Source: Rahnella bruchi
GTDB lineage: Bacteria > Pseudomonadota > Gammaproteobacteria > Enterobacterales > Enterobacteriaceae
Direction: 5' to 3'
Length of the DNA: 64,000 bases
NCBI RefSeq assembly: GCF_003614975.1
Contig: NZ_QZWI01000009.1
Span: 62,001-126,000, forward strand
Below, one piece after another: positions 1 to 10,854 of the stretch. Under the pieces are notes generated by a model. The model searched no databases and was not told where the DNA came from. It saw nothing but the letters and a program-made list of their open reading frames with translations. Both the position numbers and the translations under genes were made by a program. Numbering within the stretch: the stretch's first letter is position 1; every line of letters begins with the position of its first letter.

Positions 1-326
1 GGGCGTCCGATACGACGGGCAATTTCAGCGTAGCTTCTAGTTTCTCCAAAGGGAATTTCCAGTAATGCGGCCCACACTTCTTTCTGAAATTCAGTGCCGG
101 TAAAATCGAGATCCAGCTCAAAACGGGTACGCTTACCAGCAAAATATTCGTTCAGCTGTTGTTCGGCTTTAATCAGGATCGGAAATGCCGGGTCTTCCAC
201 CATTTCGCCCAGTTTTACCCGGCCGTCGATTTCGCACTCCCACAAAATCGCCGTCAGTTTGTCGCCTTTTGCCGCCAGCGTGAGCAATCCGACCGGTGAT
301 GCCATGCGTTTAAATTTGAATTCCAT
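1..326 (-). CDS. Methylated-DNA--protein-cysteine methyltransferase (MGMT/Ogt family), partial
   Basis: The gene begins with ATG at 326 on the minus strand and runs off the left window edge. The visible N-terminal part (about 108 residues) starts MEFKFKRMASPVGLL and reaches the typical start of the DNA-binding domain (GTEFQKEVWAALLEIPFGETRSY followed by AEIARRIGR). This matches the family that repairs O6-alkylguanine by transferring the alkyl group to its own cysteine. The PCHR active-site motif lies outside the window, so activity cannot be judged. It could be Ogt or an Ada-C-like paralogue. It is transcribed in the same direction as the acid phosphatase upstream, with a 63-bp gap. Confidence 0.85.
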   Translation of the reverse strand, partial: MEFKFKRMASPVGLLTLAAKGDKLTAILWECEIDGRVKLGEMVEDPAFPILIKAEQQLNEYFAGKRTRFELDLDFTGTEFQKEVWAALLEIPFGETRSYAEIARRIGR

Positions 327-389
327 CAGTCCCTTCCTTTGCGATTTTTACGCCCAATACTTTACCGGAAAGGCAGGAACTGACGAAAA

Positions 390-1088
390 TTATTTCAGGC
401 CGAGCTGCGCACGCAATTCTGCTTTTGCTGCGTCGAATTCCGTTTTGAAATCAGGCTGCTCTTCCATTTTCTGCGCAATCAGTGCAGCACCGGTGCGGCT
501 CATCACGGTATCAGAACGGTAATGGAAACCGGCCACCAGTCGGTTTTCAGCGTAACCGGCGGCACGGGTGAACAGCTCGTTGCGTTTTTCCGGCACCATT
601 TCACCGAGGACGGTCGCCATCAGATAGCCGATGGTGGAATGACCGGAAGGCCATGAACCGGATTTCGATTTTTTCAGCAGCGGATGAATTTGTTCATCCA
701 GCATATAAGGACGCGGGCGGTTAAAGGCTTTCTTGGCGTGATCGTCCACCACGTCTTCTGTCGCCACAATCCGCTCGAACAGTGCTGCGGTTTTTGGCAG
801 TTTTGCGGCATCAAAATCCGCGCCCATTACATCGGCAAAACGCCATACGTTTTCTTGTGCATCGGCAATCGCTGCTTTTTCCTGCTCTGGTGTACGGGTC
901 GCCTGAATTTCCAGTAATTCTTTGAGTTCAGCTTTGGTCTGAGCAGAATCATCCGCCGGCGGCGCAGGCAGGTATTTGGTCAGATCCAGTTCCTGACTGC
1001 TAATAAACGGTTTGGCTTCATCCGCAGCCTGTACAGCAAAGGTGGAACCCAGAGTGAAAAGCAGCAGAGCGACGAGGGACTTACGCAC
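390..1088 (-). CDS. Class A non-specific acid phosphatase, secreted (PhoN/PhoC type)
   Basis: A 232-residue protein with a signal peptide (about residues 1-21, ending VQA-AD). It carries the PAP2-type acid phosphatase signature: a K-x6-RP segment (KKAFNRPRP), then SWPSGHST, then NRLVAGFHYRSD, which supplies the R-x5-H-x3-D catalytic block. The serine usually preceding that arginine is Asn here. The family removes phosphate from many organic phosphoesters in the periplasm. The start codon is GTG at 1088, with AGGAG seven bases upstream. A Pho box lies upstream at 1138-1155, so induction by phosphate starvation through PhoB is likely. The precise subtype (PhoN or PhoC) is not decided here. Confidence 0.92.
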   Translation of the reverse strand: MRKSLVALLLFTLGSTFAVQAADEAKPFISSQELDLTKYLPAPPADDSAQTKAELKELLEIQATRTPEQEKAAIADAQENVWRFADVMGADFDAAKLPKTAALFERIVATEDVVDDHAKKAFNRPRPYMLDEQIHPLLKKSKSGSWPSGHSTIGYLMATVLGEMVPEKRNELFTRAAGYAENRLVAGFHYRSDTVMSRTGAALIAQKMEEQPDFKTEFDAAKAELRAQLGLK

Positions 1089-1095
1089 AGTGAAA

Positions 1096-1123
1096 CTCCT
1101 GATATTAGTTTGAATATCAGGAG
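1096..1123 (-). repeat. Inverted repeat over the Shine-Dalgarno of the acid phosphatase gene
   Basis: Two perfect 11-bp arms (1096-1106 and 1113-1123) are separated by 6 bases. On the minus strand the second arm contains the AGGAG that serves the GTG start at 1088. If transcription begins upstream of 1123, the hairpin would bury the ribosome-binding site. If it begins at the site predicted from the Pho box (near 1115), most of the first arm is not transcribed and the repeat is more likely a DNA operator. Confidence 0.7.
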
Positions 1124-1137
1124 AATAGAGAAGAAAT

Positions 1138-1155
1138 GTGACGGTTAAATGACAG
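1138..1155 (-). promoter_or_regulatory. Pho box (PhoB binding site) for the acid phosphatase
   Basis: Read on the minus strand the site is CTGTCAT-TTAA-CCGTCAC. This has the 7-4-7 architecture of the PhoB consensus (CTGTCAT repeats), with the first repeat perfect. A possible -10 (TATTCT, minus strand 1127-1122) follows after 10 bases, the usual spacing when the Pho box replaces the -35 element. Confidence 0.72.
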
Positions 1156-1158
1156 GTA

Positions 1159-1596
1159 TCAGCCCAGCAGCCCCAGTTTTCCGGTCAGCTTGCGAACCAC
1201 TTTCTTATTTCCTGCCAGCGCGATCCCCAGCAGTTGCAGGCTATCTGTCGGCACCACTGAAACCGCTTCACGAAACGCCGCATAGTCGGTGGTTTGCTGC
1301 CCTTCGACCGGGAAAATAATGCCGTCCATGTCGTCGTCATTGAGCAGATGCTGATGCAGTTGCGTCAGTTGTTCACTGTCGGCCACTAACACGCTGATGC
1401 CAATCGGGATAAGCCCCGGATGCTCGCGGTTATCGGCGTCAATCAGCGGCGCGCCCACCAGCGCCGGATGGCGTTGTCCGAGCGTCAGCGCCAGAACCGC
1501 GGCAGCATTAGCGGCGTGTCCGGCGGCAAGTTGCTGGTTGATGATAATTACGCAGCGTTCAGGCGGCGAAGATAAAATAGTGGCAGGCGTATTCAT
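1159..1596 (-). CDS. DUF2000 family protein
   Basis: A 145-residue soluble protein whose N-terminal half (CVIIINQQLAAGHAANAAAVL, then ALTLGQRHP) and later GIPIG-like segment match the DUF2000 family, which has a PTH2-like fold and no established biochemical role. It starts with ATG at 1596, with GGAG nine bases upstream. The AraC-type regulator immediately upstream (51-bp gap, same strand) is a common partner of DUF2000 genes, so the regulator probably controls it. No signal peptide or membrane segment is seen. Confidence 0.8.
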   Translation of the reverse strand: MNTPATILSSPPERCVIIINQQLAAGHAANAAAVLALTLGQRHPALVGAPLIDADNREHPGLIPIGISVLVADSEQLTQLHQHLLNDDDMDGIIFPVEGQQTTDYAAFREAVSVVPTDSLQLLGIALAGNKKVVRKLTGKLGLLG

Positions 1597-1647
1597 TATT
1601 ACAGGCTCCGGTTCAGTTAAAATCAGAGCTTAACCCGTCACTTTTTC

Positions 1648-2487
1648 TCAATCTGGAAGATTTGTGCACAGCCGCCGGTAATGTGCCGGCGTGAGCTGGT
1701 AAGCGCGTCGGAACCAGCGCCCGAGATGACTCTGATCGGCAAATCCTAAATCTGCCGCCACAGCTGCCGGCGTGCGTCCGAGCGCCAGCCCTTCCCGCGC
1801 ACGGGTCAGTTTCAGCTGAATAAGATACGCGTGGGGCGGCAATCCAAATTCGGCTTTAAACGCCCGGCTGATCACAAAACGGCTCTCGCCGGTCGCCGCT
1901 GCCAGCTGCTCAAGTCCGATATCTTCATGCAGATGGGCGTGCAGGTATTCCCGCGCCTGGAGCGCCACGCGCGACCATGGCGTAAACTTCTCATGCTGTG
2001 GCGGTTGCCAGGTGAGATGTCCGCCCAGCGCGCTGAGTAATCCGTCGAGCGCGGTCTGGCGTACGATACGCAGCTCTTTGCCATGCAGTGCCAGAAAGGC
2101 CAGCGACGTCGCCTGCGCCAGCTGCGGATCCTGCGCTAAGGTATTTTCGAAACTCGGATCACCGGCACATGAAAGGGAATCGCGCCGCGCCGCCAGTTCG
2201 CGACTCAGCCAGTGCGGATCGAGATACAACATCTGATAAGTAAAGCCGCCCGGCTGTACTGCATCGCCGTCGTGGATTTCGCCCGGCTCCAGCATGAAAA
2301 TTTTGCCCGGCAGGCTCTGATGTTTCTGACGACGGCAGCTGAACTGCTGCAAACCGGATTGGGTGATGCCGACTAAATAGCTGTCGTGCCAGTGAGGATC
2401 GTACGCATGGCCTTCAAAATGCGCGTGGATCGTCTCGATCCCGCTGTCTTTATCTTTCGATAAATCGACCCAGTTTGCAGACGCCAT
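1648..2487 (-). CDS. AraC-family transcriptional regulator
   Basis: A 279-residue regulator. Residues about 15-95 form a cupin-like AraC sensor domain (HAHFEGHAYDPHWHDSYLVG). The C-terminal 100 residues contain two helix-turn-helix units: IGLEQLAAATGESRFVISRAF, and PAAVAADLGFADQSHLGRWF followed by the canonical RRAYQLTPAHYRR end. ATG at 2487 follows GGGGGA. It lies upstream of the DUF2000 gene in the same direction. The ligand is unknown. It is not AraC, RhaS or MelR by its N-terminus. Confidence 0.88.
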   Translation of the reverse strand: MASANWVDLSKDKDSGIETIHAHFEGHAYDPHWHDSYLVGITQSGLQQFSCRRQKHQSLPGKIFMLEPGEIHDGDAVQPGGFTYQMLYLDPHWLSRELAARRDSLSCAGDPSFENTLAQDPQLAQATSLAFLALHGKELRIVRQTALDGLLSALGGHLTWQPPQHEKFTPWSRVALQAREYLHAHLHEDIGLEQLAAATGESRFVISRAFKAEFGLPPHAYLIQLKLTRAREGLALGRTPAAVAADLGFADQSHLGRWFRRAYQLTPAHYRRLCTNLPD

Positions 2488-2552
2488 AAATCCCCCGCTG
2501 AATGAATTAACAACAGGGTAACAAATAGAAAGGGGAAAGAGAAAGGGAGAGG

Positions 2553-2586
2553 TTTAGCTCCTCCACTTTGCAGGGGAGGAGCTAAA
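2553..2586 (-). terminator. Hairpin downstream of malM
   Basis: Two perfect 12-bp arms (2553-2564 and 2575-2586) lie between malM and the AraC-type regulator. The stem is strong (CTCC/GGAG core), but the minus-strand downstream bases are CCTCTCCC rather than a T tract, so it may act as a 3' mRNA-stabilising hairpin or a weak terminator. Confidence 0.6.
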
Positions 2587-2590
2587 GAAC

Positions 2591-3487
2591 TTAGTGCTTC
2601 ACGCTTTCAATAAAGGTCTTACGGGCAGTTTTCGAGCCCAGACGTTCGGCTTCATCCAGCAGTTTCAGAGCCTTATCCACGTCCCCTGCTTTCACCGCTT
2701 TCTTGATCGCGTCGTTGAAATAGGTTTCGGAATCGCTGAGCATTGGCTCAGACGGTTTTGCCGGAGCTGCCGCAGGCGCTGTTGCCTGGGTGCTGCCGAC
2801 AACCACTGGCGCAGCCGCTGCCGGTGCGGATGACGGGAAGATTTGACCAATCATCACGTTTCCGGTTTTCTGCTCAGCAGTCACTTTCAGGCTCAGCGTG
2901 CCGGTTGGGGTGTGACGGGCAATCGGATCCGGGATATCCGGCACCGCATTACCCACGCCAGCCGCAAAGGCTTTAGCCGGATTCACCATCTGCGTGGTCT
3001 CTGAAAGATCCTGACGGGTGGTGTAAACCAGCAAATAAATTTGTTTCTGACCCAGTGCCGGTGTCAGTTTCAGCGTGCCTTCCAGACGGTCGCTGGAGAC
3101 GATGCCCGGTTTCTGATACGGGAAATAGCTGGAAGGATAAAAGGCTGCCGGACGCATCTGCTCATCCAGCACCAGAACATTTGGCGCATACACGGTTTTA
3201 CCGGTCGCGATACTGGTCAGCGTAATTTCAAGTGAACCACGGTCGGCTGGCAACGCGAATGCCCCGACGGCACCCTGAATTTGCCCCTGATTAATCTGTG
3301 CGCTGGAAGTCCCGAGCGTCACATCCTGCGTCACTGGCGGAACCAGCGGCGTCCATGAAAGGTTGCGTAAGGTCTGGCTGGAAATCGCCGGAGCGGTATT
3401 CGCATCATTCTGCGCCGCATTCACGACCGCAGGTGCAGCAGCCAGCAGGCTCAGCGACAGACACAGTGACAGCAGATTCTTTTTCAT
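2591..3487 (-). CDS. malM: Maltose operon periplasmic protein MalM
   Basis: A 298-residue exported protein. It begins MKKNLLSLCLSLSLLAAAP, a clear signal peptide cleaved near VNA. The start at 3487 is preferred over an ATG 24 bases upstream because AAAGGAAAC lies just before it. The body matches enterobacterial MalM (RNLSWTPLVPPVTQDVTLG, LPADRGSLEITLTS) and has an Ala/Pro-rich linker around residues 205-235. MalM is periplasmic and belongs to the maltose regulon, but its exact role is unknown. It is the last gene of the malK-lamB-malM operon, separated from lamB by an ERIC-type repeat. Confidence 0.93.
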   Translation of the reverse strand: MKKNLLSLCLSLSLLAAAPAVVNAAQNDANTAPAISSQTLRNLSWTPLVPPVTQDVTLGTSSAQINQGQIQGAVGAFALPADRGSLEITLTSIATGKTVYAPNVLVLDEQMRPAAFYPSSYFPYQKPGIVSSDRLEGTLKLTPALGQKQIYLLVYTTRQDLSETTQMVNPAKAFAAGVGNAVPDIPDPIARHTPTGTLSLKVTAEQKTGNVMIGQIFPSSAPAAAAPVVVGSTQATAPAAAPAKPSEPMLSDSETYFNDAIKKAVKAGDVDKALKLLDEAERLGSKTARKTFIESVKH

Positions 3488-3604
3488 TATTGTTTCCTTT
3501 GAAATCACCATGAAGGCTGGCGGCTACCGTTGGCATTCCGCCAGCCAGCACATCTTCTTTACTGCGATTTTTTTAAAGCTTACATTGCCATTTTTCCAAA
3601 CTCT

Positions 3605-3712
3605 TTCGGGTTGCCGGAAGGCGGCAAGCGTCCAAGTCCCCGGGAGCGTAGACCACTACGTGACCGGGGCGAGGACGCGCAGCCAACGCATCGGCAGCGC
3701 GAAGGAGGAAGG
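3605..3712. repeat. ERIC/IRU-type intergenic repeat between lamB and malM
   Basis: This stretch resembles the enterobacterial repetitive intergenic consensus. In order it has TTGCCGGAAGGCGGCAAG, then the central palindromic CCCCGGGAGCGTA...TACGTGACCGGGG, then GAGGACGCGCAGCCAACGCA and a GGCAGC end. The element is largely palindromic and lies inside the operon transcript, where it may change mRNA processing between lamB and malM. The identification rests on recalled consensus; the edges are approximate. Confidence 0.75.
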
Positions 3713-3718
3713 AAAAAT

Positions 3719-6153
<2,435 letters not shown>

Positions 6154-6531
6154 CCTGAACTCCTGTACTTGCTGCCAGCGAGAAAACTCAATGCAACGAA
6201 GAGTGAAGGAATAGCGGCTAAGCGTAATCATCCGTAACAAAGTTTTTCATGGGGGAGGAGCAGGGAGGATGACGTTTTTGCGCAACCGGATGAAAGTTCA
6301 CATCAAAAATCAAATTCGTGATCTGAATGGCAAAAAACGACGCATATTTTTGAGTGATGAACCACATAACGCCTGAGAGTGTTGGCGGGATCACATTCTG
6401 AGAGGCGGGGGCGTAGAGGGGGGGATGATGAAGCGTTGTCGGGTTGAATCCACACTGGCGTCGTACCCTGTCTTTTCCCGTCTCCGACGACAGAAAACCG
6501 ACTCCTCACAGGAAATAAAAAGGATTGGATT
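6154..6531. promoter_or_regulatory. Divergent malK / malE control region with MalT boxes
   Basis: This 378-bp gap carries MalT-box matches to GGGGA(T/G)GAGG: GGGGAGGAGC at 6252-6261 (9/10), a weaker AGGGAGGATG at 6262-6271, and GGGGATGATG at 6421-6430 (9/10). Several CRP-like half sites (TTCACATC near 6298, TCGTGATCTG near 6313, TCACATTC near 6391) lie between them. This matches the known layout of the E. coli malKp-malEp region, where MalT and CRP act together. The malE ribosome-binding site (CAGGAAATAAAAAGG) precedes 6532. The exact promoters are not resolved. Confidence 0.8.
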
Positions 6532-7731
6532 ATGACTCTCAGCATTAAAAAGATTGTTAAACAAACACTGGCACTCTCAGCGCTGGCTACGCTGGTGTTG
6601 TCATCTTCCGCATTTGCCAAAATAGAAGAAGGAAAGCTGGTCATCTGGATCAACGGTGACAAAGGCTATAACGGCCTGGCGGAAGTCGGTAAGAAGTTTG
6701 AGAAAGACACCGGCATTAAAGTCACGGTAGAACATCCGGACAAGCTGGAAGAAAAATACCCGCAAGTGGCGGCCACCGGCGACGGCCCTGACATTATCTT
6801 CTGGGCGCACGACCGTTTTGGCGGTTACGCACAATCGGGCCTGCTGGCTGAAATCAGCCCGGATAAGGCCTTCAAAGACAAACTGTTCCCGTTCACCTGG
6901 GACGCAGTGACCTACAACGGCAAGCTGATTGGCTATCCGGTCGCGGTCGAAGCACTGTCACTGATTTATAACAAAGACATCATTAAAGAAGCGCCAAAAA
7001 CCTGGGAAGAAATCCCGGCGCTGGATAAAGAGCTGCGCGCCAAAGGCAAGAGCGCCATCATGTGGAACTTGCAGGAACCGTACTTCACCTGGCCAATCAT
7101 CGCTGCTGACGGCGGTTATGCCTTCAAATATGAAAACGGCAAATACAACATCAAAGACACCGGCGTGAATAACGCGGGTTCTCAGGCTGGTCTGCAATTC
7201 ATCATCGATCTGGTGAAAAACAAACACATCAACGCTGATACCGATTATTCCATCGCCGAAGCTGCGTTCAACAAAGGCCAGACCGCGATGACCATCGACG
7301 GCCCGTGGGCATGGTCCAACCTCGATAAGAGCAAAATCAACTACGGCGTGACCTTACTGCCAAGCTTCCACGGCAAGCCGTCTAAACCGTTCGTCGGCGT
7401 GCTGACTGCCGGTATCAACGCCGCCAGCCCGAACAAAGAACTGGCGAAAGAGTTCCTGGAAAACTATCTGATCACCGACGAAGGTCTGGCAGTGGTCAAC
7501 AAAGATAAACCGCTGGGTGCTGTGGCGCTGAAAACGTATCAGGAACAACTGGAAAAAGACCCGCGCATCGCCGCTACCATGGCTAACTCCAAAAACGGCG
7601 AAATCATGCCTAATATCCCGCAGATGAGCGCCTTCTGGTACGCAGAACGCAGTGCCATCATCAACGCGGTGAATGGCCGTCAGACTGTTCCGCAAGCACT
7701 GAAAGACGTAGAAACACGCATTACCAAGTAA
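6532..7731 (+). CDS. malE: Periplasmic maltose/maltodextrin-binding protein MalE
   Basis: A 399-residue solute-binding protein that delivers maltodextrins to MalFGK2 and maltose to the Tar chemoreceptor in relatives. A signal peptide of about 29 residues ends SSAFA, followed by [19 protein letters not shown], essentially identical to E. coli MalE. The conserved ligand-contact and hinge segments ([35 protein letters not shown]-like, [10 protein letters not shown]) are intact. It is the first gene of malEFG, divergent from malK and preceded by MalT boxes. Confidence 0.98.
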   Translation: MTLSIKKIVKQTLALSALATLVLSSSAFAKIEEGKLVIWINGDKGYNGLAEVGKKFEKDTGIKVTVEHPDKLEEKYPQVAATGDGPDIIFWAHDRFGGYAQSGLLAEISPDKAFKDKLFPFTWDAVTYNGKLIGYPVAVEALSLIYNKDIIKEAPKTWEEIPALDKELRAKGKSAIMWNLQEPYFTWPIIAADGGYAFKYENGKYNIKDTGVNNAGSQAGLQFIIDLVKNKHINADTDYSIAEAAFNKGQTAMTIDGPWAWSNLDKSKINYGVTLLPSFHGKPSKPFVGVLTAGINAASPNKELAKEFLENYLITDEGLAVVNKDKPLGAVALKTYQEQLEKDPRIAATMANSKNGEIMPNIPQMSAFWYAERSAIINAVNGRQTVPQALKDVETRITK

Positions 7732-7754
7732 TGCCGAAGCATTAGCTCAATGAA

Positions 7755-7782
7755 CGGTGCGGGACTCACAGGTTCCGCACCG
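7755..7782 (+). repeat. Hairpin in the malE-malF gap
   Basis: Arms CGGTGCGG (7755-7762) and CCGCACCG (7775-7782) can form a stem-loop just after malE. In E. coli a REP hairpin at this place protects the malE mRNA and makes malE more abundant than malF. This one is a different sequence in the equivalent position, so a similar role is inferred. Confidence 0.6.
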
Positions 7783-7802
7783 CCACCACAAGGATTGTCC
7801 TT

Positions 7803-9362
7803 ATGCCAAGAGCCAAAAAACGGCCGTTCAGCAATGCGTTCAAATGGCTGATCATCGCCCTGCTCGCCTGCTTTACCGGTTATCTGATCGTGCTGATGTA
7901 TGCGCAGGGCGAATACCTTTTTGCCGTTCTGACCCTGATCCTCTCCGGCGTCGGGTTATACATTTATGGCAACCGCCGTGCCTATTCATGGCGTTATGTC
8001 TATCCTGGCCTCGCCGGAATGTCGTTATTTGTGCTGTTCCCGCTGGTCTGCACCATCGCGATTGCCTTCACGAATTACAGCAGCACTAACCAGCTGACGT
8101 TTGAACGCGCGCAGTCAGTGCTGATGGACCGTCAGTTCCAGGGCGGAAAGGCGCTGAATTTCGCACTATTCCCTGCGGGTAAAGAGTCGGCCGGGGACAA
8201 ATGGCAGCTGGCTCTGAGTTCTGCGGATAACAGCGAGACGCTGGTTTCTGCGCCTTTTGCTTTCAATGCCTCCGCGCCGCAAACGCTGGATATGCTCCCG
8301 CAGACCGCTCCTTCCGCTGAAAAAGCCGGATTACGCGTGGTGACACAAAACCGCGCGGCGCTGGGTCAGATCTCCGCAAAATTACCCGACGGTGAAATAC
8401 TGCGCATGAGTTCTCTGCGCCAGTTCTCCGGCACCCAGCCGCTGTACAAACTGGGCGACGATGAAAAGCAGCTGACTAACGTAGAAACCGGCACAATCTA
8501 TCGCCCGAACACGGATACCGGCTTCTACCAGGCGGTCAACGCACAGGGTGAATGGCAAGCCGAACAGCTCAGTCCCGGTTTTACCGTTGGTATCGGCTGG
8601 GGAAATTTCCTGCGGGTACTGCATGACGAAGGGATCCAGAAACCCTTCCTGTCGATTTTCGTCTGGACTGTTATTTTTGCCCTGCTGACCGTCATCCTGA
8701 CCGTTGCCGTCGGCATGGTGCTGGCCTGTGTGGTGCAGTGGGAAGAACTGAAAGGCAAAGCGGCTTACCGCATCCTGCTTATCCTGCCCTACGCGGTTCC
8801 GGCCTTTATTTCGATACTGATCTTCAAAGGGTTATTCAACCAGAGCTTTGGTGAAATCAACCTGATGCTCAGCGCGTTGTTTGGCATCAAACCGGCGTGG
8901 TTTAGTGATCCGTGGACCGCTAAAAGCATGATCATTATCGTCAACACCTGGCTCGGTTATCCGTACATGATGATCCTGTGTATGGGACTGCTGAAAGCCA
9001 TTCCGGATGACCTTTATGAGGCGTCGGCAATGGACGGCGCTACGCCGATGCAAAACTTCTTTCGCATCACGCTGCCGCTTTTGGTCAAGCCGCTGACGCC
9101 GCTGATGATCGCCAGTTTTGCCTTTAACTTTAATAACTTCGTGCTGATCCAGCTGCTGACCAACGGCGGACCGGACATGTTAGGCACCACAACGCCAGCC
9201 GGTCACACCGATTTACTGGTCAGCTACACCTACCGTATTGCCTTCGAAGGCGGCGGCGGACAGGACTTCGGTCTGGCGGCGGCGATTGCCACGCTGATCT
9301 TCCTGCTGGTCGGCGCGCTGGCTATCGTGAACCTGAAAGCTTCACGCATGAAATTCGACTGA
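7803..9362 (+). CDS. malF: Maltose/maltodextrin ABC transporter permease MalF
   Basis: A 519-residue inner-membrane subunit. Several N-terminal membrane segments (about residues 17-37, 40-55 and 68-90) are followed by a large periplasmic P2 domain (about 95-275) that contacts MalE. The ABC permease core comes next, with the EAA loop ([20 protein letters not shown]). It ends LKASRMKFD, as in E. coli MalF (514 aa). ATG at 7803 lies after AAGGATTGTCCTT. It is the middle gene of malEFG; malG follows after 13 bp. Confidence 0.97.
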   Translation: MPRAKKRPFSNAFKWLIIALLACFTGYLIVLMYAQGEYLFAVLTLILSGVGLYIYGNRRAYSWRYVYPGLAGMSLFVLFPLVCTIAIAFTNYSSTNQLTFERAQSVLMDRQFQGGKALNFALFPAGKESAGDKWQLALSSADNSETLVSAPFAFNASAPQTLDMLPQTAPSAEKAGLRVVTQNRAALGQISAKLPDGEILRMSSLRQFSGTQPLYKLGDDEKQLTNVETGTIYRPNTDTGFYQAVNAQGEWQAEQLSPGFTVGIGWGNFLRVLHDEGIQKPFLSIFVWTVIFALLTVILTVAVGMVLACVVQWEELKGKAAYRILLILPYAVPAFISILIFKGLFNQSFGEINLMLSALFGIKPAWFSDPWTAKSMIIIVNTWLGYPYMMILCMGLLKAIPDDLYEASAMDGATPMQNFFRITLPLLVKPLTPLMIASFAFNFNNFVLIQLLTNGGPDMLGTTTPAGHTDLLVSYTYRIAFEGGGGQDFGLAAAIATLIFLLVGALAIVNLKASRMKFD

Positions 9363-9375
9363 GGAGAAACAGAAA

Positions 9376-10266
9376 ATGCCCATGGTTAAACCTAAGTCGC
9401 AGAAACTCAGATTGCTGGTGACGCATCTGTTGCTGCTGTGCTTTCTGGCACTGATCCTGTTCCCGCTGCTGATGGTATTCGCCATCTCGCTGCGTCCGGG
9501 TAACTTCGCCACCGGCAGCCTGATCCCAGATCAGGTCTCGTGGGATCACTGGAAACTGGCGCTTGGCATTGCTGTCACCAACAGCGACGGCAGTATCACG
9601 CCGCCGCCGTTCCCGGTGATGTTGTGGTTGTGGAACTCGATCAAGATCGCCGGGATCACCGCTGTCGGGATCGTCGCGCTATCCACCACCTGCGCCTACG
9701 CCTTTGCCCGCATGAAATTCCGCGGTAAAAGCTCACTGCTCAAAGGGATGTTGATCTTTCAGATGTTCCCGGCCGTCCTTTCGCTGGTAGCGTTGTACGC
9801 CCTGTTCGACCGCCTCGGCATGTACGTGCCGTTCCTCGGGCTGAACACTCACGGCGGCGTAATATTTGCTTATATGGGCGGCATCGCGCTGCACGTCTGG
9901 ACGATCAAAGGCTATTTCGAAACTATCGACGGTTCGCTGGAAGAAGCCGCCGCACTGGATGGTGCCACCCCGTGGCAGGCATTCCGTCTGGTGCTTCTGC
10001 CGCTGTCGGTGCCGATTCTGGCGGTGGTATTTATTCTGTCGTTCATCGCGGCCATCACCGAAGTGCCGGTGGCGTCGTTACTGCTGCGTGATGTGAACAG
10101 CTATACCCTGGCTGTCGGGATGCAGCAATATCTCAACCCGCAAAACTATCTGTGGGGCGATTTCGCGGCAGCAGCAATATTGTCCGCCATCCCGATCACA
10201 GCGGTGTTCCTGATTGCCCAACGCTGGCTGGTCGGCGGCTTAACGGCAGGCGGTGTGAAAGGTTAA
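9376..10266 (+). CDS. malG: Maltose/maltodextrin ABC transporter permease MalG
   Basis: A 296-residue inner-membrane permease, the same length as E. coli MalG. Membrane segments begin at residue about 15, and the EAA loop ([19 protein letters not shown]) contacts MalK. The end [16 protein letters not shown] is the C-terminal tail that reaches into the MalK dimer interface. ATG at 9376 has GAGGAG nine bases upstream. It ends the malEFG operon, and a strong intrinsic terminator follows. Confidence 0.97.
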   Translation: MPMVKPKSQKLRLLVTHLLLLCFLALILFPLLMVFAISLRPGNFATGSLIPDQVSWDHWKLALGIAVTNSDGSITPPPFPVMLWLWNSIKIAGITAVGIVALSTTCAYAFARMKFRGKSSLLKGMLIFQMFPAVLSLVALYALFDRLGMYVPFLGLNTHGGVIFAYMGGIALHVWTIKGYFETIDGSLEEAAALDGATPWQAFRLVLLPLSVPILAVVFILSFIAAITEVPVASLLLRDVNSYTLAVGMQQYLNPQNYLWGDFAAAAILSAIPITAVFLIAQRWLVGGLTAGGVKG

Positions 10267-10315
10267 ATGTAAGGCTAATGCGCTTTGTAGTACTTGATCA
10301 ATTCCCTGTGTCTTG

Positions 10316-10341
10316 GGCGGCTGAATAAGCCGCCTTTTTTT
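10316..10341 (+). terminator. Intrinsic terminator after malG
   Basis: Stem GGCGGCT (10316-10322) and AGCCGCC (10328-10334) with a 5-base loop, followed directly by seven T residues. It closes the malEFG transcript before the hipBA-like pair. Confidence 0.88.
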
Positions 10342-10369
10342 ATGTAATGGGAAACATACAGGTGACAAG

Positions 10370-10424
10370 TAATGCTCTTTATATGAATCATAATAGGATA
10401 TTATGATTCATATAAAGAGCATTA
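10370..10424. repeat. Perfect 26-bp inverted repeat upstream of the hipB-like gene
   Basis: Arms at 10370-10395 and 10399-10424 are exact reverse complements with a 3-base centre (GGA). The sequence is A/T-rich and includes TATGAATCATAATA. It lies between the malG terminator and the promoter of the antitoxin-like gene. It is a candidate operator for the HTH protein or a cruciform/hairpin. It has no T tract and is not needed to end malG, since a proper terminator is already present. Confidence 0.85.
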
Positions 10425-10427
10425 GAA

Positions 10428-10456
10428 TTGACAATCCTAAGTCACAGGCCTAGCAT
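10428..10456 (+). promoter_or_regulatory. Putative sigma-70 promoter of the hipBA-like pair
   Basis: A perfect -35 hexamer TTGACA (10428-10433) and TAGCAT (10451-10456) are separated by 17 bp, just downstream of the 26-bp inverted repeat. A start near 10463 would leave about 53 nt of leader before the ATG at 10516. Confidence 0.55.
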
Positions 10457-10515
10457 TTCACTGGATGAAATGTAGTCAAATTTTCGACGAATTTCATAAT
10501 GAGCATAGACATACC

Positions 10516-10854
10516 ATGACGAACCCAAGAGTGCGTACCTATTCCCGATACACCCGTGAAGCAGCTTCACTGTTCAGCGGATTAATTCGAACTGCACGTC
10601 TGGAGAATAAACTGACCGTTCAGGAAGTGGCAGAACGCGCCGGCGTTTCCAGAGGGTTAGTGCAGCGCATTGAGAAAGGTGATCTCAAATGTGAAATAGG
10701 GGCAGTCTTTGAAGTAGCCGTTATTGTCGGTGTCAGATTATTCGATGCGGACGAAAATTCAGTTTCACGCCATCTCAGACAAACTGAAGACAGACTGGCG
10801 CTCATGCCAAAATCGGTTCGTAAAGCACATAAGGAAATAGACGATGACTTCTAA
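10516..10854 (+). CDS. HipB-like XRE-family antitoxin
   Basis: A protein of about 112 residues with a helix-turn-helix domain (residues about 18-70: LIRTARLENKLTVQEVAERAG, then VSRGLVQRIEKGD). In HipA modules this protein binds the operator and neutralises the toxin. The ORF is open back to an ATG at 10465, but the predicted transcription start makes the internal ATG at 10516 (MTNPRVRTYSRY) more likely; neither has a strong Shine-Dalgarno. It overlaps the hipA-like start by 11 bp, typical of translational coupling. It is longer than E. coli HipB (88 aa), mainly in the N-terminal arm and the C-terminal tail. Confidence 0.8.
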   Translation: MTNPRVRTYSRYTREAASLFSGLIRTARLENKLTVQEVAERAGVSRGLVQRIEKGDLKCEIGAVFEVAVIVGVRLFDADENSVSRHLRQTEDRLALMPKSVRKAHKEIDDDF

